Shown here: positions 20,818 to 29,148 of the stretch, piece by piece
Numbering within the stretch: position 1 is the first letter of the stretch
How the letters are laid out: the number at the start of each line of letters is the position of its first letter
Assembly (NCBI RefSeq): GCF_000485595.1
Contig: NW_014577209.1
Coordinates: 358,452-387,599 of the forward strand
DNA: 29,148 bases
Source: Priapulus caudatus
Taxonomy: Eukaryota > Priapulida > Priapulimorpha > Priapulimorphida > Priapulidae
Reading direction: 5' to 3'
The notes under the pieces: model-generated
Told to the model about the DNA's origin: nothing
Seen by the model: the letters and a program-made list of their open reading frames with translations, nothing else
Database searches by the model: none
Position numbers and translations under genes: made by a program

Positions 20818-20880
20818 ACGTCATTGATCGCACGTCACCACACGTCATTCACACGTCACGTGTGCGAATATGTTACGTCA
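20818..20880. promoter_or_regulatory. Cluster of five ACGTCA motifs
   Basis: ACGTCA (CRE/bZIP half-site) occurs at 20818, 20832, 20842, 20853 and 20875, with a CACGTG E-box at 20857-20862. The 10-14 bp spacing suggests a short degenerate tandem repeat. Binding is not established. Confidence 0.4.
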
Positions 20881-21045
20881 CGCCTACGCTGTATTATGTC
20901 ACACAAGGTCACGCACTATTCATCTGGTGACACGTACGGTAGCTATCGTTACTTTGTATAATGTATTTATAGAACGTTGATAACATTTGTAAAGCTTGAG
21001 CTTATTGTAAATACGTTATGTTGTCGACGCGTCTTGCTTAGTTGT

Positions 21046-21114
21046 ACTATATCAGGAGTAGATAATAGGGAATTAGGAATATTAGGAATCCCTATTATCT
21101 ACTCCTGACTATAT
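21046..21114. mobile_element. Palindromic mini-element (21053-21107) with 7-bp TSD ACTATAT
   Basis: Nineteen-base perfect arms starting CAGGAGTAGATAATAGGGA enclose a 17-base loop. ACTATAT is duplicated exactly at 21046-21052 and 21108-21114. Same terminal consensus as the other five copies. Confidence 0.88.
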
Positions 21115-21638
21115 CTATATAGGAGGATTAAAAACTGAGTGAGAAGTTGTTGTGGGCATTGCGCAGGTGTAACATCTAGTCTTTATGGAACATTGCGACG
21201 CAATAAGACGATCTTCATTGTCTAGTGACATATTGTTCAGCCATTTCATTCAACTGTATTATGCTCAGGCTAGTGTTAATTGAAGTAAACTTAAATTGAT
21301 ATAACGCTAGCGTTAGTTATTATATAGGGTTGTTGCGCACGAGAGTGTACCAGTAGGAAATGGCCCGACGTTTCAAGTGTATGGCCAGAATATGTGTGGA
21401 CAGAATATTATGAGGCAAAATATAAAAATATTTTTGATGCATCTGTGTCGTTTGTATGACGCAAATAATTTAATGGTCACGACGATGCATTTCTATGCGC
21501 TCCCGCCATCAGCCATTTATTTTTATGCGTCATCGTATTGCGGACCGCATTCCGAATACAACCGTATACGTCTTCCCTCCCCAAACCACGGACAATAACC
21601 TTATATTGCCACGCTCCATAGCCGAAGAACGTATACTG

Positions 21639-21644
21639 AATAAA
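21639..21644 (+). promoter_or_regulatory. Candidate distal polyadenylation signal of CD225 gene 2
   Basis: This is the first AATAAA found after the gene 2 stop, about 1.5 kb downstream. An ATTAAA at about 21126 is a nearer alternative. Neither can be confirmed from sequence alone. Confidence 0.3.
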
Positions 21645-22620
21645 GACTTTCTACTACGATTCTAAATGCGTCGAAACGTGATGGCTGATTACCGAATCGG
21701 TCTGCACGATGGTTATGCGATGTAATTCCGACAATTGTACAACCGTGTTTCCAGCCACGTGTTTTTCTGCGTGCATGTCACCGGCGCTAATTTAATTGTG
21801 CCTACGGTACGTGTGCCGCAATACATGTTTCTGACTAACCGTCCCCATGACGTATCGACATATCCCAAGGGCAGGAAGGCGATAATTCTGGCTCGATATG
21901 TAGCCGTGTGCATTATAACGATCCGAATCTTACTCGCATATAAGATTTATTAGAGTAGGTACGCTATGTGTAAGCGCATTCCCTCGTAATTCGAGTGGAA
22001 ATAATGAGCATGTTACACGTCAGTTCAGACGTCGTTAAACGAATTTCCGATACATTCCATTGTGAGATAATAAAACCGCAAATACTAATGGTTTCCTGTA
22101 ATCGTTGCCTATATTTCTACGTAGAAAGCTTTGCGCGAATGGAATGTGCTTAGCGCTGGTACATACGCAGCGCCATCTATAGCATTAACTCAAACTATCG
22201 ATACACTTGTACGCGAACGCGACATTTAGATATTCAGATATTCAAATATTCAGATATTCACCGAATAAAAATACACACGAGGGTGCATTTAAAACAAAAC
22301 GCACGATAAATTTGGCAGCAATCTGACATTGTATCTTGCGACAAGTATAGCCGGCAGCAATGTCGCATGTCGTACAGTTATCGACCGCTATAATGATGCC
22401 GATATAAACGTAATTTTCGCTACGCATTTATTATTCCGAAGCAGAGAGCGCACATCTGCGTACGGACAGTAAACACACACGCACGCGCACCCATGCACGC
22501 GCACATACATATGCGCACAAAGGCGTGTGCAATTACGCACGCGCGCACGCACAGATACACAATACCATAGTCTACGCGATTACATGCAGTAGGACAACGG
22601 CTATAAAGCACGCACAACAC
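21645..22620. other. Unique region, no recognisable gene
   Basis: Nothing protein-like is seen. It contains four copies of an 8-bp unit AGATATTC (22228-22259, third copy AAATATTC), and a degenerate (GCAC)n tract at about 22472-22560. Confidence 0.5.
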
Positions 22621-22627
22621 GCTAGGT

Positions 22628-22975
22628 TTTTAGCTCATCTGACATCCGTCCGTCCGTCCCTCCGTCCGTCCGTCAACAGTTGGGCACAAATCTAAACGGC
22701 TCGACGTACGGTCACGATATTCGGGACATGGTGGGGTAATCCGAAAACGAGTTGGGATGTCGAAGCTGGGGGTCAAAGGTCAAAGGTCAAGAGGTGTAAA
22801 AGAAGGGGGAACATTCCTCCCTTAACTTAAGGTATAGGGAGGAAATGCAGAATTGCGGCACAAATCTAAACGGCTCGACCTAGGCTTGTGATAGTCGGTG
22901 TATAGCATCACGGTAGGAAAAGCCATCACTGTGCCGAAATTGGAGGTCACAGGTCAAAGGTCAATGGGCACAGGG
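22628..22975. repeat. Dispersed-type repeat with (CCGT)n head and two related units
   Basis: The repeat starts TTTTTAGCTCATCTGACATC then (CCGT)n. Two related units follow, starting at GGGCACAAATCTAAACGGCT (about 22681) and GCGGCACAAATCTAAACGGC (about 22855). Each ends in three AGGTCA-like hexamers spaced by one base (22770-22789 and 22944-22963). The TAGCTCA head followed by CCGT repeats resembles a repeat family common in lophotrochozoans, from memory. Its right boundary is unclear. Confidence 0.65.
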
Positions 22976-25640
22976 CAGATTTTAGACATTTTCTGAGGAC
23001 ATGGTCTGACGAAGCGATTGAAAAACTTTTTTGTTTCAGCGGTGACCTAGCATTTTTATGGCATTATTGAAAGGACCATGAAATCTACTTTCTGCTGACA
23101 TGCGAAGAGTAAGTGTCAGATAACCTTTTGACCCTCAAGAGGAGGGTTAAACATGGATTTGTTGACTGTCTGTTAGAAAGAATTTGACTGCCGGGTTTGC
23201 TAGTAGAATCTATACATGACTGGATGTATGAGGCTACAATGTCACAGTGAAATTTCAAAAGCTAAATTTGGTTAAAGAAGGTTTATGCTGCTTAAATCGT
23301 ATAATTTCTATGGCATTCTGTACTGTCAGTATGTTACATGTACCGTATGCCACTGCCAGTGGCTACTGCCAGTGCATGTGTTGGTGGTACTGTGTAGTTT
23401 TTGCCTGCGTTAATTGGTTACAGGTGGCAGCTCTCTATTGCAACCTGTAGGCTTGCGTAGGTAAATGGATGAGTGCTTACCTATTCTGTCTTGCAAATAG
23501 TTGTTGCTACTACGTACGATGGGAGCTTCCATCTTTAATCTGAAGACACTTAAACGTACGCGCCATCTCGTGGCAACTTTCATAACGATCCCAACGAACA
23601 TTCCTTTGAGAAGGTTCCTGATACCATCCCTGTGCATTCCACTGTTTCGGCGTGTATGTGAACACATTTGAGACTAACAGGGTTTACTAGAATCCCACCA
23701 CTCCACCACAGAGTCACCGCAGTAGACGTTAGATGAGCGCTGTCGCTCCGCGGCACTTGTGTTACAATGGTGTCCGCATAATAAACAAAGACCATGTGTT
23801 TCGCAGCGCGCCATATAACGGGATAGGTGTATATGAAATAAAGAGTTACGACGACCGCACATCAGAAGCACGCGGCTACTGGCTGGCATGTTCTTTAAAA
23901 GCACGTGAAAATGTTTAAATTTTATAGAGTTGCAATTGAAACGAGGCTCAATCAATGTACAATAAGGACACGGGTGACGTGGTTACGCATGATTTCCCCC
24001 GATTTCCTCAGGCGAGACAAAATCTATCGTTAATGGTCTTGAGCGCTCAGTACTTTAAAAGCACGATACGAATGGAAATCAATGCGCTGAAGATCATTCT
24101 CGTAGTAACACGAGAGTAAGTTGTCTTGCCCGGGGACGCATGAGTAACAGGGGTGACTTGGTAAGACTTGACGAGGATAAAGTTGCTCGCGGACACAAAA
24201 ACTGTGAGCGGATCCCACCCGCACACCACGTAATTAAAATGTTCTGTCATTAATTATAATTATAATTAAGTACCATCAATTATACCTAGAGTGTACAACG
24301 GAAAAACGGAAAAATAGTGCTATTTCACGACAACATTATTCTACTTTGCCTGCGAGTCTAGAATAACTTTATGGTATTGCATTAAGCAGAATTCTTTGCT
24401 CTCTAAAACAAGACCAACCGCTTGTCAATACGATACTCCTAGCCTGAGCGCGGGGACATGTATGCAGTGACATGCTACGGACGATGTCAAGAGGAAGCCA
24501 ATGATAAATGGTAAGCGATTACTTCCAATCGCACTACAAACAGCATTAATACGAAGACTACTCGTATAACCTTTTGATAGAACTAATCCTAATCCTTACA
24601 CTATGAATCCCTATCAATTACCACGCATCGTCTGAAGTATGTATGAATCGATGAGTGCATGGGCGCCCGCTCACATACACTACACAGAGCTGGCAGGGCA
24701 AATCCTTTCAAACTACACTGTACTTTCAGTCCATCCAGCTATATATTACTTTCAGATTAATATGGTCTGGGAACATAAAGTGGAGTGAATCGAACTACAC
24801 TATACGCAGCTACTCTGTAAAGCTTGCCGCGACGGGCGAGTACTATATAACTGCCATCAACAGATGACTTGAATCTCTTTCTCTCGCAGCGACGAACGAA
24901 AACAATTAGTAACACGTTGGCAGTAAACACTTTATAGAAGGGGACGTTGATGCCGCTAGAATCTATAATAGCATCTATAAATACTCGCCCTATAACAAGC
25001 ACACATGAAATGTTGTTGTACACCAGGCGAGACAAGGAAGCAACTCATTGATATTTTAGGGCAAATTAAGTCCTTTTATAAGCTCCTACTATGTAATTTA
25101 GAAATGTATAAATTGAATTCGATCATGTCAAATTTTGCTTTTACCGTACATGCACGGCGCATAAAAAACAGTCTTTACATCGAAAAAGGCCGGACAGCTT
25201 GTAATTTTTTAGTAGAGAATACTCGAGTTCTATTTTTACACGAAACTATGCGTAAGTGACTGGGTTATGTAGATTTGTGTTTTTAGCATAATCTACCTCT
25301 ATCGCCATTTATAAAATCTACTATAACACGAAATGCATATTTGAAATCAAAACGAGTGTAGAAATTCTATGGCAACAACTAAAACGCTCTGATTAAATTC
25401 TATCATCGATTCAACCCCAAACCAGGAGTAACACTTCTGGTTTAGGTGAAACATGGGCTTCATAAAAAATACGTGTGTAATTTGCACGTCGTTTCACGCA
25501 TCGAGTGAGCTAGCAGCCGCATTGTAACAGCATCAACATCAGCAACCGTGTCGACATTTTCCATAAACCTATCAAACTAAACGATTCCAATGGGCTGGTT
25601 CTGACCCAAATATTCAAATGTATTGCTATAACACGAGTTT
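22976..25640. other. Long stretch without recognisable genes
   Basis: Open frames here are short and show no family motif on either strand. A CTCF-like motif lies at 23560-23574, and a hairpin at 25419-25443 (AAACCAGGAGT, 3-base loop, one mismatch). The stretch may hold unrecognised exons or old repeats. Confidence 0.45.
23560..23574 (-). promoter_or_regulatory. CTCF-core-like motif
   Basis: GCGCCATCTCGTGGC reads on the minus strand as GCCACGAGATGGCGC, which fits the CTCF core CCACNAGRKGGC. Weaker relatives lie at 18226, 22170 and 27530. Function is inferred from the motif only. Confidence 0.35.
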
Positions 25641-25730
25641 GCCTAGCTGCGCATGAAGAATTCTGACGCAGATGTGAATGGATTAAATGATGAATGCAAA
25701 GTCGTGCTGCACATTATTCGACCAGAACTG

Positions 25731-25864
25731 CGCGCGAGTGTGTGCGTGCGTGCGTGCGTATGTGTGCGTGCGCACGTGTGTGCATGTGTGTGCGTGGGTT
25801 TTTGCGTTCGGGTTTACGTGCGTGCGTACGCACGCTCGTGCCTGCGTTGAGTTCGTGCATGCAT

Positions 25865-25900
<36 letters not shown>

Positions 25901-25912
25901 ATGTGTTTGTCT
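25731..25912. repeat. (GTGC)n tract
   Basis: GTGCGTGCGT repeats with TGTGTGCG variants; a pure (GTGC)n block lies at about 25868-25900. Cys/Arg/Val frames are artefacts. A short TCTG/TCTC/TA tract follows to 26040. Confidence 0.93.
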
Positions 25913-26040
25913 GTAAATATATGTGATGGGAGAGGGTGCGCCTGCGTGCGTCCATGCGATCGGGCGCGGGTGTGTGTCGGTTTTATCTGTCTATCTGTCT
26001 GTCTGTCTGCCTCTCTCTCGCTCTCTCTCTCTATATATAT

Positions 26041-26092
26041 CAAGAGTGCATAATAGAGACGAGACGTATAGAGACTCTATTATGCACTCTTG
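26041..26092. mobile_element. Palindromic mini-element in (AT)n
   Basis: Eighteen-base arms (CAAGAGTGCATAATAGAG and its complement) enclose a 16-base centre. The flanks are (AT)n on both sides, so a target duplication cannot be measured. Confidence 0.8.
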
Positions 26093-26110
26093 ATATATAT
26101 ATATATATAT

Positions 26111-26140
26111 CAGGAGTCTATCAATATTGATAGACTCCTG
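26111..26140. mobile_element. Perfect 30-bp palindrome in the same (AT)n tract
   Basis: CAGGAGTCTATCAAT is followed directly by its exact complement with no loop. It lies 18 bp of (AT)n after the copy at 26041-26092 and has (TA)n on its right. Confidence 0.8.
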
Positions 26141-26189
26141 TATATATATATATATCTTGCTCGCTTGTCCGTTTCCCATTTATTTCTCT

Positions 26190-26270
26190 CACACACACCA
26201 CACAACGCTCACGCACATACACGCGCACGCGCACACGCACGCACGCACGCACGGACACACACACACATCA
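26190..26270. repeat. (CA)n/(CGCA)n tract
   Basis: CACACA and CGCACGCA units. A similar shorter tract lies at about 26755-26812. Thr/His/Ala/Arg frames here are artefacts. Confidence 0.9.
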
Positions 26271-27328
26271 TGTGCATATACCGTTGACCGCCGCTACTGG
26301 CTATATAGTCGCATGCTAATACACTCGATTTACTCAGTAATCGATTTCAGCAAACAGATCGTCACTGCGTGGAGCCAAATAACTCCTCTTGACCCCTGTG
26401 TATCAACACAACATATATGTGCTTTATGCGTAATCCTGCCACGATTCGTCCGTCTGTCCTGCAAAGGCGTAGTAGTAGGCCCCTATACTGCGAGCGTCGA
26501 CGCACCCGTTGGGAACAGCAGGAGGCTAGATGGAGGAACGAATCAGTCAATGCTTGCAAATCGAAACGAGCAGTTACGCACTGGAATGATTAATAGAATG
26601 CGAAGCGTATAATTCTCCGAGCTACGCGGGGGCGTGTACGTGTACTCTACATACGGTGCGTGCACGCTGTCGCTTATAGATGGAGCTTAATTAGATACAT
26701 CAATCAAATAATCTCGACGCGGACGTGTTCTTCACAAAGGCCATCACTTTCCCTTACACACGCACGCGTGCACGCGCGCACCCGCACACACGTACACGCA
26801 CACACACACACGCCCAGCGAGCATGAACTAAATTGTTTTTGGGCGGATTACACTATAATAGGATTGACAGGTGCAAAGCATGAGAGCAAATTGGCATTAT
26901 CGCCATTCCAACTGCCCGAAGCTTCGCAACCCTTTGAACTACGAAGCGCCTATATATATCGCGGATTCGGCGCGATTAGAACGCCTAGGGGATATTTTAT
27001 AGCGTGCACGGCGTTTACAGAATCATAGGCACGCTCACCCATCCGTCTATTGCCCTAGTGAGAGACGCGAAGCACTTGCTACTGTATCGTTTGTGTAGCC
27101 TGCGTGGCCACTCTGATATATATCAAATAAATGTATCAGCGCTCGAGTGGCGCGTTGAGAGTTAACGTCGGTGTAAATTCACGCCGATGTTTTATTTTAA
27201 CATTCTCTCGTCGTAAGACAGCTTTGATGATACAAAGCAGGTTCGAAGGCAAAGGCGGGTTTACTACGTATCGCAGTCCCACGTCGACATGAGGACTTCA
27301 TCAGTAGGTTATCACTATATATATATAT
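26271..27328. other. No recognisable gene
   Basis: The open frames at 26127-26612 and 26660-27028 begin in or cross simple repeats and show no family motif. An imperfect hairpin lies at about 27163-27192 (AACGTCGGTGT / ACGCCGATGTT). Confidence 0.45.
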
Positions 27329-27360
27329 CAAGAGCTAATAATAGGTATTATTAGCTCTTG
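27329..27360. mobile_element. Palindromic mini-element in (AT)n
   Basis: Fourteen-base perfect arms (CAAGAGCTAATAAT and its complement) enclose a 4-base loop AGGT. It is flanked by (AT)n on both sides and has the same termini as the other copies. Confidence 0.82.
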
Positions 27361-27957
27361 ATATATATATATATATGCGCTGACGAACTAGCGTTATGAC
27401 AGGCGGCTTCAATAACTAAACGAATTTGATATTTATTGACAAAAACAACAAACTCGAACCAAGATAATTATGGCAGAATGTGAAAATAGCATTGCCGAAC
27501 GGTCCCAAAAGCAAATGTAAAATCTATCATCGCTAGATGGCGGTAATAACTTTCAATATACTCATTTACGAAACTATTTGTATAGAAATTACTGTTTTAT
27601 AAGTGTTAGGCGCAATATACAAGAGCAATATGTGTACGAAGTCTTTCCCCAAACGTGACTCCACAATGATATTGAGTAGAATTCGTTTGCTGTAATTGAA
27701 TTTCCTCTTGAGATATAATGTAAAAACTAGAAGCCAAAGATTCCACTACAGCGAATAAAATACGTTTATCTTGTATTGAAATTTTCATATGAAAGTCACA
27801 GAAAAGCCTCTAACCAACGTACACAGAAAACGATATAAAGTTATGTGTAATGTACTGGGTTTGTAACGCGGTCTCGAAGCGTAATGCAATATAATATAGT
27901 GTGACAGCATATTGAAGTAATTCCTACTCGTGGAGGATGAACACAAAGTCATAGACA
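27361..27957. other. No recognisable gene
   Basis: AT-rich unique sequence after the (AT)n run. A CTCF-like TAGATGGCGGT lies at 27534-27544. Nothing else was identified. Confidence 0.45.
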
Positions 27958-28040
27958 CCGTCATCGTGATCATCATCATTATTGTCGTCATCATCATCAT
28001 CATCATCATTATCATCATCATCATTATCATCATCCCCGCC
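27958..28040. repeat. (ATC)n trinucleotide repeat
   Basis: ATC/ATT/GTC triplets, then a short (CAA)n at about 28045-28063. The Met/Ile frame on the minus strand is an artefact. Confidence 0.95.
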
Positions 28041-28063
28041 ATAACAAACAACAACAACAACAA

Positions 28064-28386
28064 CCATATTCTTAGGAGTGAATAAAAAACATTTTACCTT
28101 CTCCTGATATCATTATCAGCAGCATCCCTATCTCCATACTAATGCTGATCCCTTGCGATTATTTCCCCTCGCAGCAATGCTTCACTCTGGCCCATTCCTT
28201 GACGGCATCACCCCACCCTAAGGTTCTTATATTGCCCGCATACCTCGTGTTTCTGTGGGAACGGCGGCAGATGCTGTAAGCAGGCATGATCTGACACGAA
28301 TTGTCGATGACACTCGAATTCAAGCACTACATATAAATATAATATGTGCGATACGAACGAGGGCGGCCGGAGCGATAACATACCTA
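28064..28386. other. No recognisable gene
   Basis: Unique sequence up to the TIR element. A degenerate hairpin-like stretch lies at 28071-28106 (see rejected items). Confidence 0.45.
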
Positions 28387-29129
28387 TTATGGTTGGCTAT
28401 CGTACTCAGAAATAATCATTTTTCATCGAGGTAGAAATTATTAAACTGCGGTAAAATTATAGCCCTTCATACCCAAGTAGAAGCCTTGTTACACATAATT
28501 TAACAGCGGATAAAATTATACAGCGGTTAAATTATCACTTTCTACCCAACAAAAGGCCGTATTACATCACTATATGGTATCAACAGCTCTGTATAGGGTC
28601 TATATATACAGCGTGTTATATAATTGGATAAAAACTTACTAACATAAAATAGGATATGCAGGGGATCACAGAGAAGTTGAAAATAATCGAGATGTGCTAG
28701 AATCTGCGGGTAAATGATATGTAACACGTCTTATGATTAGATAAAATGTGATAGTTTAACCAAGGTTAAATCTGCGGTTAATGTATATGTAACGAAGCCT
28801 ATGATTGAGTATGGTTTTTTAAGTGAAGGATTACTTTTTATCACGGTAAATATTCTACTGAGCACTATTACGGGTGCATGATATCAGGGGTTAATAATGA
28901 CAAAAATTGGCATCATGACAATTTGACAATTACAATGACAAATTGTCATTATTAACCCTTGATGATATGTAACACGGCTCATGGTTGGGTAAAAAGTGAT
29001 GATTTTATCGCGGTAAACCTAATTTAACCGCGGTTAAATTATATGCAACAAGGCTTCTGATTCGCTATAAATAAGTATAATTTTACCGCGGTAAAGATAA
29101 TTATTTCTGAGTACAATGGACAACCATAA
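28387..29129. mobile_element. Non-autonomous TIR element with CCGCGG subterminal repeats
   Basis: The left end TTATGGTTGGCTATCGTACT (28387) continues CAGAAATAAT. It pairs with the complement of the right end, TTATGGTTGTCCATTGTACT followed by the same CAGAAATAAT. Inside are about nine copies of a GCGGTTAAAT-like motif. They include the palindromes AATTTAACCGCGGTTAAATT (29021-29040) and TTTACCGCGGTAAA (29082-29095), and units of TATATGTAACACGGCTTATG type. No transposase frame is present. A target duplication is not clear. A palindromic mini-element is nested at 28885-28961. Confidence 0.82.
28878..28968. mobile_element. Palindromic mini-element (28885-28961) nested in a TIR element, 7-bp TSD ATGATAT
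   Basis: The arms CAGGGGTTAATAATGACAA and (complement of the right end) CAAGGGTTAATAATGACAA match at 18 of 19 bases. ATGATAT is present exactly at 28878-28884 and 28962-28968. A paralogous repeat unit at 28714-28728 has ATGATATGTAACACG with a single ATGATAT, which is the empty site. Confidence 0.9.
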
Positions 29130-29148
29130 CCAACGGGATAGTGCGTTG

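Noticed and set aside
22472-22675. CRISPR-like or satellite array in the GCAC and CCGT repeats
   Set aside because: The units are 4 bp with no spacers; ordinary microsatellites in a eukaryotic context.
25419-25443. Hairpin AAACCAGGAGT/ACTTCTGGTTT as a family member
   Set aside because: Its pairing extends past the CAGGAG terminus, and the right end is CTTCTG, with no 7-bp duplication or TAT flank.
27238-27250. GGTTCGAAGGC as a tRNA B box
   Set aside because: It deviates from the GGTTCGANNCC consensus and no A box or cloverleaf fits upstream.
28071-28106. Possible seventh palindromic mini-element (TTAGGAGTGAATAAA ... CTTCTCCTG then ATATCAT)
   Set aside because: The arms match poorly and the left flank ATATTCT does not equal the right ATATCAT; at most a decayed relic.

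Overview
The window looks like nuclear DNA from an animal, most likely an aquatic invertebrate. It has spliced genes, metazoan-type LINEs, many TIR elements and very long microsatellites, and no prokaryotic operons. The species cannot be named from the sequence. Only two host genes can be supported. Both are on the + strand and belong to the CD225/dispanin (IFITM-like) family of small two-pass membrane proteins. Gene 1 is represented only by its terminal exon (210-350); its earlier exons lie left of the window. Gene 2 is complete in three phase-0 exons (11832-12107, 13057-13200, 19963-20112), giving 189 aa, or 105 aa if a downstream ATG is used. The two final exons begin at the same place in the domain and in the same phase, as expected for tandem duplicates.

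Layout: 1-65 (GA)n; 210-350 gene 1 last exon; 361-1213 a TIR element that fills the gene 1 3' end; 1214-3547 AT-rich DNA without genes; 3555-3704 a small palindromic insertion; 3905-4918 a 5'-truncated LINE (starts at the RT YADD motif, 9-bp target-site duplication, GAA tail) in a pyrimidine-rich tract; 5136-5442 (CA)n; 5443-6950 no gene; 6961-9630 a stack of (GA)n, (CTAT)n/(CATC)n, (CA)n and a CpG-saturated (CGGT/CGT)n tract; 9631-11831 upstream region of gene 2 with GA/GT duplications, a CRE palindrome and a degenerate GCAGCATC repeat; 11832-20112 gene 2. Its 6.8-kb second intron holds a 427-bp TIR element and a 3.76-kb L1/Tx1-like LINE bounded by a 13-bp target-site duplication. That LINE keeps ORF1, the endonuclease and the ORF2 C-terminus but has lost the whole reverse transcriptase. 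The rest, 20113-29148, has no recognisable gene: a 65-bp minisatellite, an ACGTCA array, a dispersed repeat with AGGTCA triplets, GT/GC-rich tracts, and a 743-bp TIR element at the right edge.

The most unusual signal is a family of very small, nearly perfect palindromes: 3555-3704, 21053-21107, 26041-26092, 26111-26140, 27329-27360 and 28885-28961. They share the terminal consensus CARGRGYNNATAATA. The three copies outside (AT)n tracts are each flanked by an exact 7-bp duplication of the form ANNNTAT (ATAGTAT, ACTATAT, ATGATAT). One sits inside a repeat unit of another transposon whose uninterrupted paralogue is 250 bp away, so the pre-insertion site can be read within the window. They behave like miniature foldback transposons with a 7-bp target duplication; no transposase is present here.
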